This document shows, piece after piece, positions 53,153-64,000 of a DNA stretch of 64,000 nucleotides. The stretch spans positions 124,001 through 188,000 of the forward strand of contig NZ_FOZW01000002.1 of the NCBI RefSeq assembly GCF_900116195.1, given 5' to 3'. Source of the stretch: Alloyangia pacifica. Its GTDB lineage: Bacteria; Pseudomonadota; Alphaproteobacteria; Rhodobacterales; Rhodobacteraceae. The notes beneath the pieces were generated by a model that saw only the letters and a program-made list of their open reading frames with translations, was not told the origin of the DNA and did no database searches. The translations under genes and the position numbers were made by a program. Numbering within the stretch: the stretch's first letter is position 1; every line of letters begins with the position of its first letter.

Positions 53153-53280
53153 AATCTGCCGCTTTCACGCCCCTGATGACGTCAATGTGTTGGTGATGCG
53201 CCTGCAAATCGGCTACATAGGCCGGTAATCGAGAGCCTCGAACGGAGGCCAATTCATAGCCCATGAGGAAGAGCAGGCTT

Positions 53281-53976
53281 ATGGACGCAAATACCCTTGC
53301 GCTCGCGCAGGAGATCGACTTCTCCATGTGGGGGCTCTTCGCCCGTGCCACGCTGACCGTCAAACTGGTGATGCTGATGCTGATCCTGTCGTCGGTCTGG
53401 GCCTGGGCCATCATCTTCGAAAAGATCGTCGCCTATCGCCGCGCGCGCCGCGAGGCCGCGGTCTTCGACCGCGCCTTCTGGTCCGGCGAGCCGCTCGACG
53501 AGCTTTTCGACCAGATCGGCCCCGAGCCGCGCGGTCGCGCGCAGCGGGTGTTTGCCGCCGGCATGACCGAGTGGCGGCGCTCGCATCGCGGCGACGGCGG
53601 GATGATCGCAAATGCCTCGGCGCGGATCGACCGCTCGATGGATGTCGCCATCCAGAAGGAGGCCGAGGACCTGCAGCGCGGGCTGCCGGTGCTGGCAACG
53701 GTTGCTTCGGCTGCGCCCTTCGTCGGGCTTTTCGGCACGGTCTGGGGCATCATGCACGCCTTCATCGAGATCGCGCAGCAGCAGGACACCTCGCTGGTGG
53801 TCGTGGCACCCGGCATCGCCGAGGCGCTCTTTGCCACGGCGCTGGGTCTTGTCGCGGCGATCCCGGCGGTGATCTTCTACAACAAGCTCTCGGCCGACTC
53901 GGATCGCGTGATCGCGGGCTACGAGGCTTTTGCCGACGAGTTCTCGACCATCCTCTCGCGCCAGCTGGATTCCTGA
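53281..53976 (+). CDS. tolQ: Tol-Pal system inner-membrane protein TolQ
   Basis: The 231-aa proton-channel subunit has one N-terminal helix (about 24-48, LTVKLVMLMLILSSVWAWAI) and two C-terminal helices (about 135-157 and 172-195), with VASAAPFVGLFGTVWGIMHAF and ATALGLVAAIPAVIFYN matching the ExbB/TolQ/MotA signature. It energises the Tol-Pal complex during envelope constriction. Start 53281 has GAGCAGG; 53263 is an alternative. TolR follows after 3 nt. Confidence 0.95.
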   Translation: MDANTLALAQEIDFSMWGLFARATLTVKLVMLMLILSSVWAWAIIFEKIVAYRRARREAAVFDRAFWSGEPLDELFDQIGPEPRGRAQRVFAAGMTEWRRSHRGDGGMIANASARIDRSMDVAIQKEAEDLQRGLPVLATVASAAPFVGLFGTVWGIMHAFIEIAQQQDTSLVVVAPGIAEALFATALGLVAAIPAVIFYNKLSADSDRVIAGYEAFADEFSTILSRQLDS

Positions 53977-53979
53977 TCC

Positions 53980-54471
53980 ATGGCCGGTGGCGTGATGAAA
54001 AAGGGAGGCGGCGGAGGCCGCCGTCGGCGTCGCCGCAGCGGTGGCGGGGGTCAGCCCATGGCCGAGATCAACGTCACGCCGATGGTGGACGTGATGCTGG
54101 TGCTGCTGATCATCTTCATGGTCGCCGCGCCGCTGCTGACCGTCGGCGTGCCGGTGGAGCTGCCGAAGACCGCGGCCTCCTCGCTGCCGAACGAGGCCGA
54201 GGAGCCGCTGACCGTGACCATCGCCGCCGACGGCATGGTGATGATCCAGACCACCGAAGTGCCGATGGACGAGCTGACCCCGCGCCTGCAGGCGATTGCC
54301 ACGGAGCGCAGCGACGACCGCATCTTCCTGCGGGCCGACGGCTCGGTGCCCTATGACACCGTCGCCAAGGTGATGGGCGCGTTGAACCGCGGCGGCTTCT
54401 CGTCGATCGGCCTTGTCACCGACGCCGGCGGTCCGACGCTGGACGGCACGGCCCCCGCGGCCGGCAACTGA
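53980..54471 (+). CDS. tolR: Tol-Pal system protein TolR
   Basis: The 163-aa protein has a very basic Gly/Arg-rich N-terminus (1-26), then MAEINVTPMVDVMLVLLIIF, with the proton-accepting Asp37 in the single transmembrane helix. The periplasmic C-terminal domain includes VTIAADGMVMIQTTEV and RIFLRADGSVPYDTVAKVMG. It works with TolQ. Located 3 nt after tolQ and 10 nt before tolA. Confidence 0.95.
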   Translation: MAGGVMKKGGGGGRRRRRRSGGGGQPMAEINVTPMVDVMLVLLIIFMVAAPLLTVGVPVELPKTAASSLPNEAEEPLTVTIAADGMVMIQTTEVPMDELTPRLQAIATERSDDRIFLRADGSVPYDTVAKVMGALNRGGFSSIGLVTDAGGPTLDGTAPAAGN

Positions 54472-54481
54472 GGGAGCGCCC

Positions 54482-55708
54482 TTGCGCAGGAACCTCTATA
54501 TCTCGGGCGCATTGCACCTTGCCGTGATCCTTTGGGCGATCTTCGGCAATGTCTTCCGCCCCGATCCGCCGCAGGTCGAGACCTCGGCGGTCACGGTGAT
54601 CTCGGAGGCCGAGTTCGCCGCGCTGACCCGTGCCGCGCAATCGCCGGAGACGTCGCAGGAAATCGACGCGCCGCCCGCCCCCGAACCTGACGCGCGCCCC
54701 GCGGCACGGCCCGAACCCGCCGAGCCAGAGCCCGTGCCCAATCCAGAGCCGCCCGCGCCGACGCCCGAGCCGGAGCCCGAGCCCATGCCGGAGCCGGTCG
54801 CGCCGCCCGCGCCGGTGACCCCGCCCGACACCACGCTGCCCGAGGCGCCGCCGACCCCCGAGGCCTCGGCCCCGCCGCCGGTGCTCGCGCCCGAGCGCGC
54901 CGATCGCCCGGTGCCGCGCCCCGCGCCGCGAGTCGCGCCCGAGCCCGTCGCGCCGCCCGAGCCCGACACCAATGTCGCCGAGGAGGTCCAGCAGGCCGCC
55001 GAGGCCGAGTCGGACTCCGCCGAGGTGGTCGAGGAAGAGCAGGAGGCGACCGCCCCCGAGGAAGTGGCGACCGAGATCGTCACCGAGGCCGAGGAGCCCG
55101 CCGCCGCCGAGGAGCCCGCGCCGCCCGCGCCGACGCTCGCGCCGGATGCCTCGCGCCGTCCGCTGACCCGGCCGACGCAGCTCGCGCAACGCCCAGAGCC
55201 GGAGCCTGAGCCGAAACCGGAAACGCCGAAGCCGGCCGAGAAGCCAGCGGAGACACCGAAAACCGAGACCGCGCAAACCGAAACGCCCAAGCCCCCCGCG
55301 CCGGAACCGGCCGAGGACGCCGTGGCCGATGCCATTGCGCAGGCGCTGGCCGCCGGCGGCGCTGCCGAGAACACCGGGCCTGCCGGGCCGCCGCTGACGC
55401 AGGGCGAGCGCGACTCGCTGCGCGTTGCGGTGCAGAAGTGCTGGGTCGTCGACGTCGGCAGCCAGGCGGCCAACGTGACGGTCACCGTCAGCATGGACAT
55501 GGAGCCCGGTGGCCGGGTGGTCTCGTCCTCGCTGCGGATGATCGGCTCGTCGGGGGGGGATGCCTCCGCGGCGGAGACGGCCTTCCAGAACGCACGGCGG
55601 GCGATCCTGCGGTGTCAGGCCGACGGCTACCCGCTTCCGGCGGACAAGTACGACCAGTGGAAGACCATCGAAATGACCTTCAACCCCGAGCAGATGAGGC
55701 AGCGGTGA
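54482..55708 (+). CDS. tolA: Tol-Pal envelope-spanning protein TolA
   Basis: The 408-aa protein has one N-terminal helix (about 5-22, [19 protein letters not shown]) and a long Pro/Glu/Ala-rich periplasmic stalk (about 55-300) with EPEPxP repeats, then a C-terminal globular domain ([20 protein letters not shown], ending [12 protein letters not shown]). The TTG start at 54482 has GGGAGC upstream and places the helix at the N-terminus; the frame upstream overlaps tolR. Repeat-rich DNA here (stalk) gives long spurious antisense frames. Confidence 0.9.
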   Translation: MRRNLYISGALHLAVILWAIFGNVFRPDPPQVETSAVTVISEAEFAALTRAAQSPETSQEIDAPPAPEPDARPAARPEPAEPEPVPNPEPPAPTPEPEPEPMPEPVAPPAPVTPPDTTLPEAPPTPEASAPPPVLAPERADRPVPRPAPRVAPEPVAPPEPDTNVAEEVQQAAEAESDSAEVVEEEQEATAPEEVATEIVTEAEEPAAAEEPAPPAPTLAPDASRRPLTRPTQLAQRPEPEPEPKPETPKPAEKPAETPKTETAQTETPKPPAPEPAEDAVADAIAQALAAGGAAENTGPAGPPLTQGERDSLRVAVQKCWVVDVGSQAANVTVTVSMDMEPGGRVVSSSLRMIGSSGGDASAAETAFQNARRAILRCQADGYPLPADKYDQWKTIEMTFNPEQMRQR

Positions 55709-55848
55709 CCGCCCGTTTCGCAAGGTTTTGCGCAAGCCGCGCGTTGCGGCGCTTTGTCCGGGGCACCTCCCCGCGCTATGTTTGCCCCGAGGCAGTCACC
55801 TCGGCCGACAACAAGCGCGGCGGCGCGACCGGGAAGGAGAACACGAGC

Positions 55849-57177
55849 ATGACAAGACTACTGGCCCTGATCCTCGCCCCTGCGCTCGCAGTGGCGGGTC
55901 TGGCGGCGCCGGCGCTGGCCCAGAACGGCCCGCTGCGCATCGAGATCACCGAGGGGGTGATCGAGCCCTTGCCCTTCGCGGTGCCGGATTTCGTCGCCGA
56001 GAGCGGTGACGCCGGGCAATACGCGCAGCAGATCAGCCGGGTGATCGCCGAGGACCTCACGGGCACCGGCCTCTTCCGCGAGATCCCGCGCGACGCGCAT
56101 ATCAGCCGCGTGTCGAATTTCTCGAGCCCGATCCAGTTCTCGGACTGGAAGGCGATCAACGCGCAGGCGCTGATTACCGGTGCAGTGTCTTCGGATGGCG
56201 GCGGGCGGCTCACCGCCAAGTTCCGCGTCTGGGACGTCTTCGCCGGTACCGAACTCGGGCAGGGCATGCAGTTCTCGGCCACCGCCGACGGCTGGCGCCG
56301 GCTCGCGCATAAGGTCGCCGACCAGGTCTACTCGCGGATCACCGGCGAGAGCGGTTACTTCGACAGCCGCGTGGTCTTCGTGTCAGAAACCGGGCCGAAG
56401 GACGAGCGTGCCAAGCGGCTCGCGGTCATGGACTACGACGGCGCCAACGTGCAGTTCCTGACCTCCAGCAACTCCATCGTCATCGCGCCGCGCTTCTCGC
56501 CGAACGGCGACCGGGTGCTCTACACCAGCTACGAGACCGGCGAGCCGCGGATCCATGTGCTCGACGTCGGCTCGGTGCAGAGCCGCATCCTGCCGACCTC
56601 GGACGGGGTGATGAGCTTTGCGCCGCGCTTCTCGCCGGACGGCTCGCAGCTGCTCTACTCGATGACCCGCGGCTCGAACACCGACATCTACGCGATGGAC
56701 ATCAACTCGGGCCAGACCCGGCAGCTGACCACCGCGCCCTCGATCGAGACCGGCGCGAGCTTCTCGCCCGACGGCAGCAAGATCGTCTTTGAAAGCGACC
56801 GCTCGGGCACCCAGCAGCTCTACGTGATGTCGGTGGGCGGCGGCGAGCCGACGCGGATCAGCTTCGGCCAGGGCCGCTACGGCACGCCGGTCTGGTCGCC
56901 GCGCGGCGATCTCATCGCCTTCACCAAGCAGAACGCCGGCCGCTTCCACATCGGGGTGATGCGCACCGATGGCTCCGAAGAGCGCTTGCTGACGGCATCG
57001 TTCCTCGACGAGGGCCCGACCTGGGCGCCGAACGGCCGGGTGCTGATGTTCGCCCGCGAAACGCAGGGCGCGACCGGGGCGAGCTCGCTCTATACGGTCG
57101 ACGTCTCGGGGCGGAACCTCAAGCGGGTGCGAACGCCGGATGGCGCGTCGGACCCGAGCTGGGGACCGCTGCAGTAA
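55849..57177 (+). CDS. tolB: Tol-Pal system beta-propeller protein TolB
   Basis: The 442-aa protein has a signal peptide (cleaved after ALAQ, about 25), an N-terminal TolB domain ([20 protein letters not shown]) and a six-bladed propeller with repeated [15 protein letters not shown] and [16 protein letters not shown] type blades. It bridges Pal and the rest of Tol. AAGGAG precedes ATG 55849. The frame extends to 55438, inside tolA, but that part is a shadow. A hairpin follows. Confidence 0.95.
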   Translation: MTRLLALILAPALAVAGLAAPALAQNGPLRIEITEGVIEPLPFAVPDFVAESGDAGQYAQQISRVIAEDLTGTGLFREIPRDAHISRVSNFSSPIQFSDWKAINAQALITGAVSSDGGGRLTAKFRVWDVFAGTELGQGMQFSATADGWRRLAHKVADQVYSRITGESGYFDSRVVFVSETGPKDERAKRLAVMDYDGANVQFLTSSNSIVIAPRFSPNGDRVLYTSYETGEPRIHVLDVGSVQSRILPTSDGVMSFAPRFSPDGSQLLYSMTRGSNTDIYAMDINSGQTRQLTTAPSIETGASFSPDGSKIVFESDRSGTQQLYVMSVGGGEPTRISFGQGRYGTPVWSPRGDLIAFTKQNAGRFHIGVMRTDGSEERLLTASFLDEGPTWAPNGRVLMFARETQGATGASSLYTVDVSGRNLKRVRTPDGASDPSWGPLQ

Positions 57178-57185
57178 GCGCGGCA

Positions 57186-57219
57186 CCCTGCGCGCCAGCC
57201 GGTGGGTCGGCGCGCAGGG
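57186..57219 (+). terminator. Hairpin after tolB
   Basis: CCCTGCGCGCC (57186-57196) and GGCGCGCAGGG (57209-57219) form a perfect 11-bp stem with a 12-nt loop. There is no T run; it may partially separate tolB from pal. Confidence 0.5.
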
Positions 57220-57393
57220 CGGTTTCCGTTCAATCCCCGGACGGAGACCCTGCGCGGCGGAGTGAGACCGGCGGCGTTGTTGCTCAAGAAACAAACCTCT
57301 CAAAAGGGTTATCTTGCCTTCAATGCGCCACGTTCCCAAGGCTTTCGCGCTGTGCTAGCGTTGGTGCAAACACACGAGCAGGACAGTGATCCA

Positions 57394-57930
57394 ATGACAT
57401 ATCTTCCGAAGGTGATGATGCTGGTGGCCGGCCTCGGGCTTGCCGCCTGTACCAACCCTGACCGCTTTGGCGCGGGCGACGGCTCCGCGGGCGCGGGTGC
57501 TGGTTACGGCAATGGCAGCGGCGTGAACGGCGGCTACCTCGAAGGCTCCGCCAGCGACCCGCGCTCCTCGGCCTATTTCAACCAGGCGATCGGCGACCGC
57601 GTGCTCTTTGCCGTCGACCAGTCGACGCTCTCGGCGCAGGCCCAGGCGACGCTGGATGCACAGGCGCAATGGCTGATGACCAACTCCGACTACCTCGCGG
57701 TGATTGAAGGCCACGCCGACGAGCAGGGCACCCGCGAATACAACATCGCACTCGGCGCGCGCCGTGCCAACGCGGTGATGGAGTACCTGATCTCCAAGGG
57801 CGTGGCATCGAGCCGCCTGCGCCAGATCTCCTACGGCAAGGAACGCCCGGTCGAGATCTGCTCCGAGGAAGCCTGCTACGCCAAGAACCGCCGCGCGGTG
57901 ACGGTGATCTCCATGGGCATGACGAGCTGA
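57394..57930 (+). CDS. pal: Peptidoglycan-associated lipoprotein Pal
   Basis: The 178-aa lipoprotein has a signal with lipobox LAAC (Cys19), a Gly-rich linker (about 25-50) and an OmpA-like domain with VLFAVDQSTLSAQAQATLDA, EGHADEQGTREYNIALGARR and ISYGKERPVEICSEEACYAK. Cys in the last segment could form a disulfide. It anchors the outer membrane to peptidoglycan. The start is preceded only by AGGACAG; the frame upstream is non-coding. Confidence 0.95.
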   Translation: MTYLPKVMMLVAGLGLAACTNPDRFGAGDGSAGAGAGYGNGSGVNGGYLEGSASDPRSSAYFNQAIGDRVLFAVDQSTLSAQAQATLDAQAQWLMTNSDYLAVIEGHADEQGTREYNIALGARRANAVMEYLISKGVASSRLRQISYGKERPVEICSEEACYAKNRRAVTVISMGMTS

Positions 57931-57940
57931 GGCTGAGCGA

Positions 57941-58783
57941 ATGCGTCTGACCGGCATTGCCCTCTGCCTGGGCCTGATCGCCACCGGAGTGCAGGCCCAG
58001 CAAACCGAGACCCTGGCGGACCTCCGCCAGGAACTCGTCATGCTCAACGGTGAACTGCAGAAGCTCAAGCAGGAACTGAACACCACCGGGATCGGGTCGA
58101 TGAACGTCTCGGGCAGCACGCTCGACCGTGTTAACGCGATCGAGGCGGAGCTGTCGCGGGTGACCGCGCGCACCGAGGAGCTGGGTCATCGCATCGACAG
58201 CGTCGTGGCGGATGGCACCAACCGCATCGGCGATCTGGAATTCCGCATCTGCGAGATGGAGCCGGGCTGCGACATCGGCAGCGTCGGCCAGACCAAGCCG
58301 CTTGGCGGGCAGCAGCCGTCGACGGGCGGCACGCCCGCACCCCTTCCCGCGGTCCCGGCGGACACCGCAGAGACGCCCCTCGCGGGCGGCGCGCAGCTTG
58401 CCGTCGGCGAAGAGACGGACTTCCGGCGGGCGCAGGAGGCGCTCGCCAACGGTGACTTTCAATCCGCCGCGGACAAGTTTGCGGCCTTCCGCCAGACCTA
58501 CCCGGGCTCTCCGCTAGAGGCGGCGAGCTACGTGGCCGAGGGGCAGGCGCTGAAGAAGGCGGGCGACACCCGCGAAGCGGCCCGCCGCTTCCTCGGAGCC
58601 TATGCCAACTACCCCGAGAGCGAGGTCGCCCCGGCGGCGCTCTGGCAACTCGGCACGGCGCTTGGCGAACTGGGCAGCACCACCGAGGCCTGCGTGACGC
58701 TGGGCGAGGTCGCGACCCGCTACCCGGGCGCACCCGAGGTCGCCCAGGCACAGGCCGAGATGGGTCGCCTCGGCTGCCAGTGA
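57941..58783 (+). CDS. cpoB: Cell division coordinator CpoB (YbgF)
   Basis: The 280-aa protein has a signal peptide (1-20, ending VQAQ), a coiled-coil trimerisation segment (LRQELVMLNGELQKLKQELN, about 28-48), a second coiled stretch (RVNAIEAELSRVTARTEEL), a Pro/Gly linker (about 110-155), and TPR-like repeats (FRRAQEALANGDFQSAADKF, LEAASYVAEGQALKKAGDTR). It coordinates outer-membrane constriction with peptidoglycan synthesis. It overlaps tilS by 4 nt. Confidence 0.92.
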   Translation: MRLTGIALCLGLIATGVQAQQTETLADLRQELVMLNGELQKLKQELNTTGIGSMNVSGSTLDRVNAIEAELSRVTARTEELGHRIDSVVADGTNRIGDLEFRICEMEPGCDIGSVGQTKPLGGQQPSTGGTPAPLPAVPADTAETPLAGGAQLAVGEETDFRRAQEALANGDFQSAADKFAAFRQTYPGSPLEAASYVAEGQALKKAGDTREAARRFLGAYANYPESEVAPAALWQLGTALGELGSTTEACVTLGEVATRYPGAPEVAQAQAEMGRLGCQ

Positions 58784-60123
58784 GGCAGCCGGTGACCCTG
58801 CGCTCCGAGAGCCCTGTCGGCGCCTCGCTCGACCAAAGGTTCGCCGAGGCGATGGGGGCGGCGCTCGGCCCTGATTTTCCCGAAAGCATCGCGCTCGCCG
58901 TCTCCGGCGGGGGCGACAGCATGGCGATGCTCACGCTGGCGCACAACTGGACCCATGTCTGGGGCGTCCGGCTGCGCGTGGTGACCGTCGACCACGGGCT
59001 GCGCCCGGAGGCCGCCGCCGAGGCACAGATGGTCGCCGAAACCTGCGCCGAGCTGGGCTGGGAGCACCAGACCTTGCGCTGGCATTGGGATGGGCAGGGC
59101 AACCTGATGGACGCGGCGCGGCGGGCCCGGCTTTCGCTGATCGACGCCTGGCGGGGAGACACCCGCGATGTGCTGCTGGCCCATACCGCGGATGATGTCG
59201 CCGAGAGCTTCCTCATGCGCCTCGCGCGCGGGGCGGGTGTCGAGGGGCTGTCTGCGATGCGTCCCGTCCGCGAGGTGCACGCGGGGCAGGGCACGCCGAT
59301 GCGGATCCTGCGCCCCTGCCTCGATATGCGCCGGGCGGAACTGCGCCACTACCTGCGGGTTCTGCAGGGCCAATGGGTGGATGACCCCTCCAACGACGAC
59401 GAGAAATACGAGCGCGTTCGCGCGCGCCGTCTGGTGGCGCGGCTCGAGGCCGAGGGGACGCTCGCCGGCGCGGATCTGAGCGGTGCGGCCGCCCGCATGG
59501 CGCGGGCCTCCGAGGCGCTGCGGGCACGGGCGGCACAGGTCTGGGGCGAGATCGCCGTCGCGCCGTCTCCGCAGCGCCTCGGCGAGCTGATCTGCGACCA
59601 GTCCGGGTTCCAGTGCGTCGAGCGGGACACGCAGCTGCGGCTGCTGTCCTCGGCGCTCCGCTACGTTTCCGGCGCCGAGTACCCGCCACGCGAGGCCCCG
59701 CTGGAGGCGTTGCTCGACCGGCTCCTCGGCGGCGGAGGCGGCACGCTGCATGGCTGCGAGGCGCGGATCGAACGCGGGTGCATCGCGATCTTCCGGGAGT
59801 TCGCCGCCGTGCAGGAGCTGCGCGTTCCAGCCGTTGCGGCTGCGCTCTGGGACGGTCGCTGGCGGCTGGCGCGCGACGTGCCAGAGGGATTGATCCTGCG
59901 GGCCCTTGGCGAGGATGGCTGGGCGCAGCGTGACCGCGCGGCCCCGCAGCCGGTGCCATTCCACGCCGCACGCAGCGCCCCGGCGCTCTTCGAGGGCGCA
60001 CGTCTCGTCGGCTGTGATGCGCTGCAACCCACGGGAGAGCTGCCGCTTTTCGACTTCTGCCTCTTCGGGCATGGGGGGCAGGACTTCGCGGCTTTCCTGA
60101 GGTATGGCCCCGCTTCGGGGTGA
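58780..60123 (+). CDS. tilS: tRNA(Ile)-lysidine synthetase
   Basis: The 447-aa enzyme makes lysidine at C34 of tRNA-Ile(CAU). The PP-loop SGGGDSMAM is at 42-50, with VVTVDHGLRPEA, LLAHTADDVAESFLMRLARG and RILRPCLDMRRAEL as usual. The C-terminal domain is degenerate. GTG start at 58780 overlaps the cpoB stop by 4 nt. The gene links the Tol operon to ftsH (93 bp further), a conserved order in Alphaproteobacteria. Confidence 0.93.
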   Translation: MRQPVTLRSESPVGASLDQRFAEAMGAALGPDFPESIALAVSGGGDSMAMLTLAHNWTHVWGVRLRVVTVDHGLRPEAAAEAQMVAETCAELGWEHQTLRWHWDGQGNLMDAARRARLSLIDAWRGDTRDVLLAHTADDVAESFLMRLARGAGVEGLSAMRPVREVHAGQGTPMRILRPCLDMRRAELRHYLRVLQGQWVDDPSNDDEKYERVRARRLVARLEAEGTLAGADLSGAAARMARASEALRARAAQVWGEIAVAPSPQRLGELICDQSGFQCVERDTQLRLLSSALRYVSGAEYPPREAPLEALLDRLLGGGGGTLHGCEARIERGCIAIFREFAAVQELRVPAVAAALWDGRWRLARDVPEGLILRALGEDGWAQRDRAAPQPVPFHAARSAPALFEGARLVGCDALQPTGELPLFDFCLFGHGGQDFAAFLRYGPASG

Positions 60124-60215
60124 AATCGCATTGAACCGGCTGGCTCAGCCCTTATGTTAGGCACACATCGCGACTTCGCGAGGAGCGCGAGATACGTCAT
60201 TTTAGGAGGCCGTCC

Positions 60216-62125
<1,910 letters not shown>

Positions 62126-62129
<4 letters not shown>

Positions 62130-62902
62130 GCCGGATGGCTACCACAGACTGGAACCCCGGGACCTATCACAGGTTCCGGGGTTTGCGTTTGCGCCCCGCA
62201 CTGGATCTGCTGCGCGCGCTGGGTCCGCTGCCGGAGGGCGCGGTGATCGACCTTGGCTGCGGTGCCGGCGACGTTGGACCCGCGTTGTCCGGGTTGGGAC
62301 GGCGGCTCGAGGGGGTGGACCTGAGCCCGGCCATGCTCGAGAGCGCCCGCGCGACAGGCTGCTATGACGCTCTGCACGAGGCTGACCTCTCGGCCTGGGC
62401 ACCCGACGGACCGCCCGCGCTGATCTTCTCCAACGCCGCGCTGCACTGGCTGAAGGGCCACGAAACCCTGCTGCCGCGATTGCTGCTCATGCTCGCGCCG
62501 GGCGGCACCCTTGCGGTGCAGGTGCCGGCACAGAACAACGCGCCCTCGCACCGCATGTGGCTGGCGCTGGCCGACGAGCATTTTCCGGGGCGCGTCGATC
62601 ATGCGAAGATCCCCGGCATCCTGCGCCCGGCGGAGTATCATGCGCTGCTCGAGCCGCTGGGCGAGGTCGCACTCTGGGAGACGGAGTATTACCAGCTGCT
62701 CGACCCGCAGGAGGAAGGCCACCCCGTGCGGCACTTCACCCAGGCGACTTTTGCCCGCCCGGTGCTCGAGGCGCTGACCCCCGCGGAGCAGGCGCAGCTG
62801 ATTGCGGCCTACGAGGAGGTGATCGCCAAGGTCTACCCGGTGGATCCGCAGGGCCGGGCGCTGTTCCCCTTCCGGCGGCTGTTCTTCACCGTCACGGTCT
62901 GA
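62126..62902 (+). CDS. SAM-dependent methyltransferase, trans-aconitate methyltransferase-like
   Basis: The 258-aa protein has the SAM-binding motif [15 protein letters not shown] (about 40-54), [15 protein letters not shown], and [20 protein letters not shown], the last typical of Tam. The C-terminus ([20 protein letters not shown] and [11 protein letters not shown]) also fits. It would methylate trans-aconitate or a similar carboxylate; specificity is inferred. The ATG overlaps the ftsH stop by 4 nt. Confidence 0.82.
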
Positions 62903-63184
62903 GGCGCCACGTCTGCCCGGTGCCACCACTCGCACGGCAGGTGGCGGCGCTGATGATGGCGCAGACTGGCCCGGCCCCAACATGCACCGATATTGGCAGA
63001 GCGGCAGGAGTTCTTGAGCAGACCGACCTCCGGCGCGCCATGTTGGCTGCGGCGACAGTACAAGGGTCGGCACCGTGCCCAGTGTTGTTCCGCTGCGCCC
63101 GGGGATGGAGGATTTCCCCCCTCGACGCCGGGTCGTATCTGTGGCCCAAGTAGGCCCCGTACCGTCATTTTCCGAGGACACGCC

Positions 63185-63784
63185 ATGCCCGCGCTTATCC
63201 CCACCGAGTTCACCGCCCGCATCACCTGGCTCGGGCAGGTCCCGATGGAGGGCGACAATATCCGCTCGCAGGCGGTCGAGGCGCTGGACATCGGCTGGGG
63301 TGGGCCGGAGGGAGAGCGCCACGGCGGGATCACCCGGCCGTCCTGTTCGCGGGTCACCTCCCAGCACAAGCGCGGCACCGAGATCGCCAATGTCCGCCAG
63401 CTGTGCCTGATGTCGGCCGAGGAACTGGCGGAGATCGCCGAGAGTCTGAAGCTCCCGGTGGTCGACCCGCAGCTTGCCGGGGCGACGCTGGTGCTCGAGG
63501 GTATCCCCGATTTCAGTCACCTGCCGCCCTCGTCGCGGCTGCAGGGGCCGGACGGCGTGACCTTGGTCATCGACATGCAGAACCGTCCCTGCCACCTGCC
63601 GGCGCGCGAGATCGAGGTGGAGCACGAGGGCCACGGCAAGTCCTTCAAGACGGCGGCCAAGGGCAAGCGCGGCGTGACCGCCTGGGTCGAACGGCCCGGG
63701 CACCTGGCGATCGGCGACACGCTGCGGCTGCACATCCCCGACCAGCGCGCGTGGGATCACCTCGGGGCAGCGCGGAAAGGCTGA
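63185..63784 (+). CDS. MOSC domain-containing protein
   Basis: The 199-aa protein follows the stand-alone MOSC layout (residues about 25-185): [47 protein letters not shown] and [15 protein letters not shown], with a Cys in [12 protein letters not shown] that may carry persulfide or bind molybdenum cofactor. MOSC proteins transfer sulfur or bind Moco. The start 63185 has GAGGACAC upstream; the longer frame is not credible. Confidence 0.83.
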   Translation: MPALIPTEFTARITWLGQVPMEGDNIRSQAVEALDIGWGGPEGERHGGITRPSCSRVTSQHKRGTEIANVRQLCLMSAEELAEIAESLKLPVVDPQLAGATLVLEGIPDFSHLPPSSRLQGPDGVTLVIDMQNRPCHLPAREIEVEHEGHGKSFKTAAKGKRGVTAWVERPGHLAIGDTLRLHIPDQRAWDHLGAARKG

Positions 63785-63860
63785 ACGCTTCGGGCGTGAC
63801 CGGGGCGGGGGAAGCCGTTATGAGGGCGGCAGAAAAGCAGCCGGACAAGGGGGCCCAGCC

Positions 63861-64000
63861 ATGACCACCGACATCGAAATCGCCCGCGCCGCCGAGAAGC
63901 GCCCGATCCAGGAGATCGGCGAGAAACTCGGGATCACCGGTGCCGACCTCATCCCCTATGGCCATGACAAGGCTAAGGTGTCCGCCGGGTTCATCGCCGG
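63861..64000 (+). CDS. fhs: Formate-tetrahydrofolate ligase, 3' end outside window
   Basis: Forty-six codons are visible: it starts [20 protein letters not shown] and continues [20 protein letters not shown], which matches the N-terminus of Fhs proteins (xDIEIAxxA...PIxEIAxxLGI...YGxxKAK). The enzyme activates formate to 10-formyl-THF in one-carbon metabolism. The ATG is preceded by a weak GGGGGCCCAGCC. The catalytic P-loop lies beyond the window. Confidence 0.88.
   Translation, partial: MTTDIEIARAAEKRPIQEIGEKLGITGADLIPYGHDKAKVSAGFIA

Larger units (their letters stand above)
52963..53280. other. Intergenic region between ybgC and tolQ
   Basis: The 318-bp gap contains copy D of the dispersed element (about 52980-53017) and a hairpin at 53124-53152. 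The sequence just before tolQ, with CTACATAGGCC, may hold its promoter. No gene is seen. Confidence 0.55.

Noticed and set aside
54416-55735. 439-codon minus-strand frame opposite tolA
   Set aside because: It mirrors the EPEP-type repeats of the TolA stalk, giving Gly/Arg/Leu repeats. TolA on the plus strand has the expected helix and C-terminal domain.

Overview
The window looks like an alphaproteobacterial chromosome of the Rhodobacteraceae (Roseobacter group, Salipiger-like). This rests on the high GC content, the ybgC-tolQ-tolR-tolA-tolB-pal-cpoB-tilS-ftsH block, a DUF1013/TrcR regulator, a class II EPSP synthase, split saccharopine-pathway enzymes, an AlkB-type hydroxylase, and dispersed intergenic repeats of a kind common in this family. 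Genus is an inference; no rRNA is present.

Bases 1 to 16831 are the distal end of a prophage or phage-derived island. Bases 1-5994 carry the end of a late operon: a tail-fibre protein cut by the window edge, DUF4376 and DUF1353 proteins, small membrane (holin-like) proteins, a T7-lysozyme-type amidase, a DUF6527 protein, and a tail protein with an SGNH esterase part and an arabinofuranosidase-B-like part. A strong intrinsic terminator at 6002-6030 closes it. Bases 6057-16500 are cargo: a sulfotransferase with a repeated heptad coiled coil, a membrane-anchored tail-collar-domain protein, a DUF3800 protein, a uracil-DNA-glycosylase-like protein, a resolvase-like protein without the catalytic serine, a HEPN-like protein, a membrane-tethered SNase-like nuclease and several small unknowns. 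Seven same-strand copies of a 15-bp motif, some inside longer degenerate repeats, lie between these genes. The island ends at 16783-16831 in the 3' 49 nt of a tRNA-Val(TAC) gene, read here as attR. The intact tRNA and the integrase should lie left of the window.

Bases 16832-17954 are decayed sequence. Then come an orphan pair for 2,3-dihydroxybenzoate synthesis (isochorismate synthase and isochorismatase), a LysR/SDR divergent pair, a periplasmic rhodanese with a TsuA-like YeeE transporter and an unlisted 54-aa membrane ORF, and an MFS exporter. From 26.6 kb the content is mostly core: aroA-membrane protein-cmk-aldo/keto reductase, a histidine phosphatase, two saccharopine dehydrogenases (lysine catabolism), CYTH, DsbA-like and DciA-like proteins, mutY, alkB-like, and a tightly coupled nucleoside-salvage operon cdd-deoA-deoB-add-upp.

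Bases 42-52 kb hold a SPOR-domain protein, an M48-like protein that has lost its zinc motif, a second sulfotransferase, RNase T2, trcR, a PitA phosphate permease with a NUDIX hydrolase, and an APC-type permease, with several non-coding stretches. Bases 52.5-62.9 kb form the Tol-Pal envelope operon, continuing into tilS, ftsH and a methyltransferase gene. The window closes with a MOSC protein and the first 46 codons of fhs. Many start codons here are GTG or TTG and many genes overlap by 4 nt (ATGA/GTGA), indicating translational coupling.
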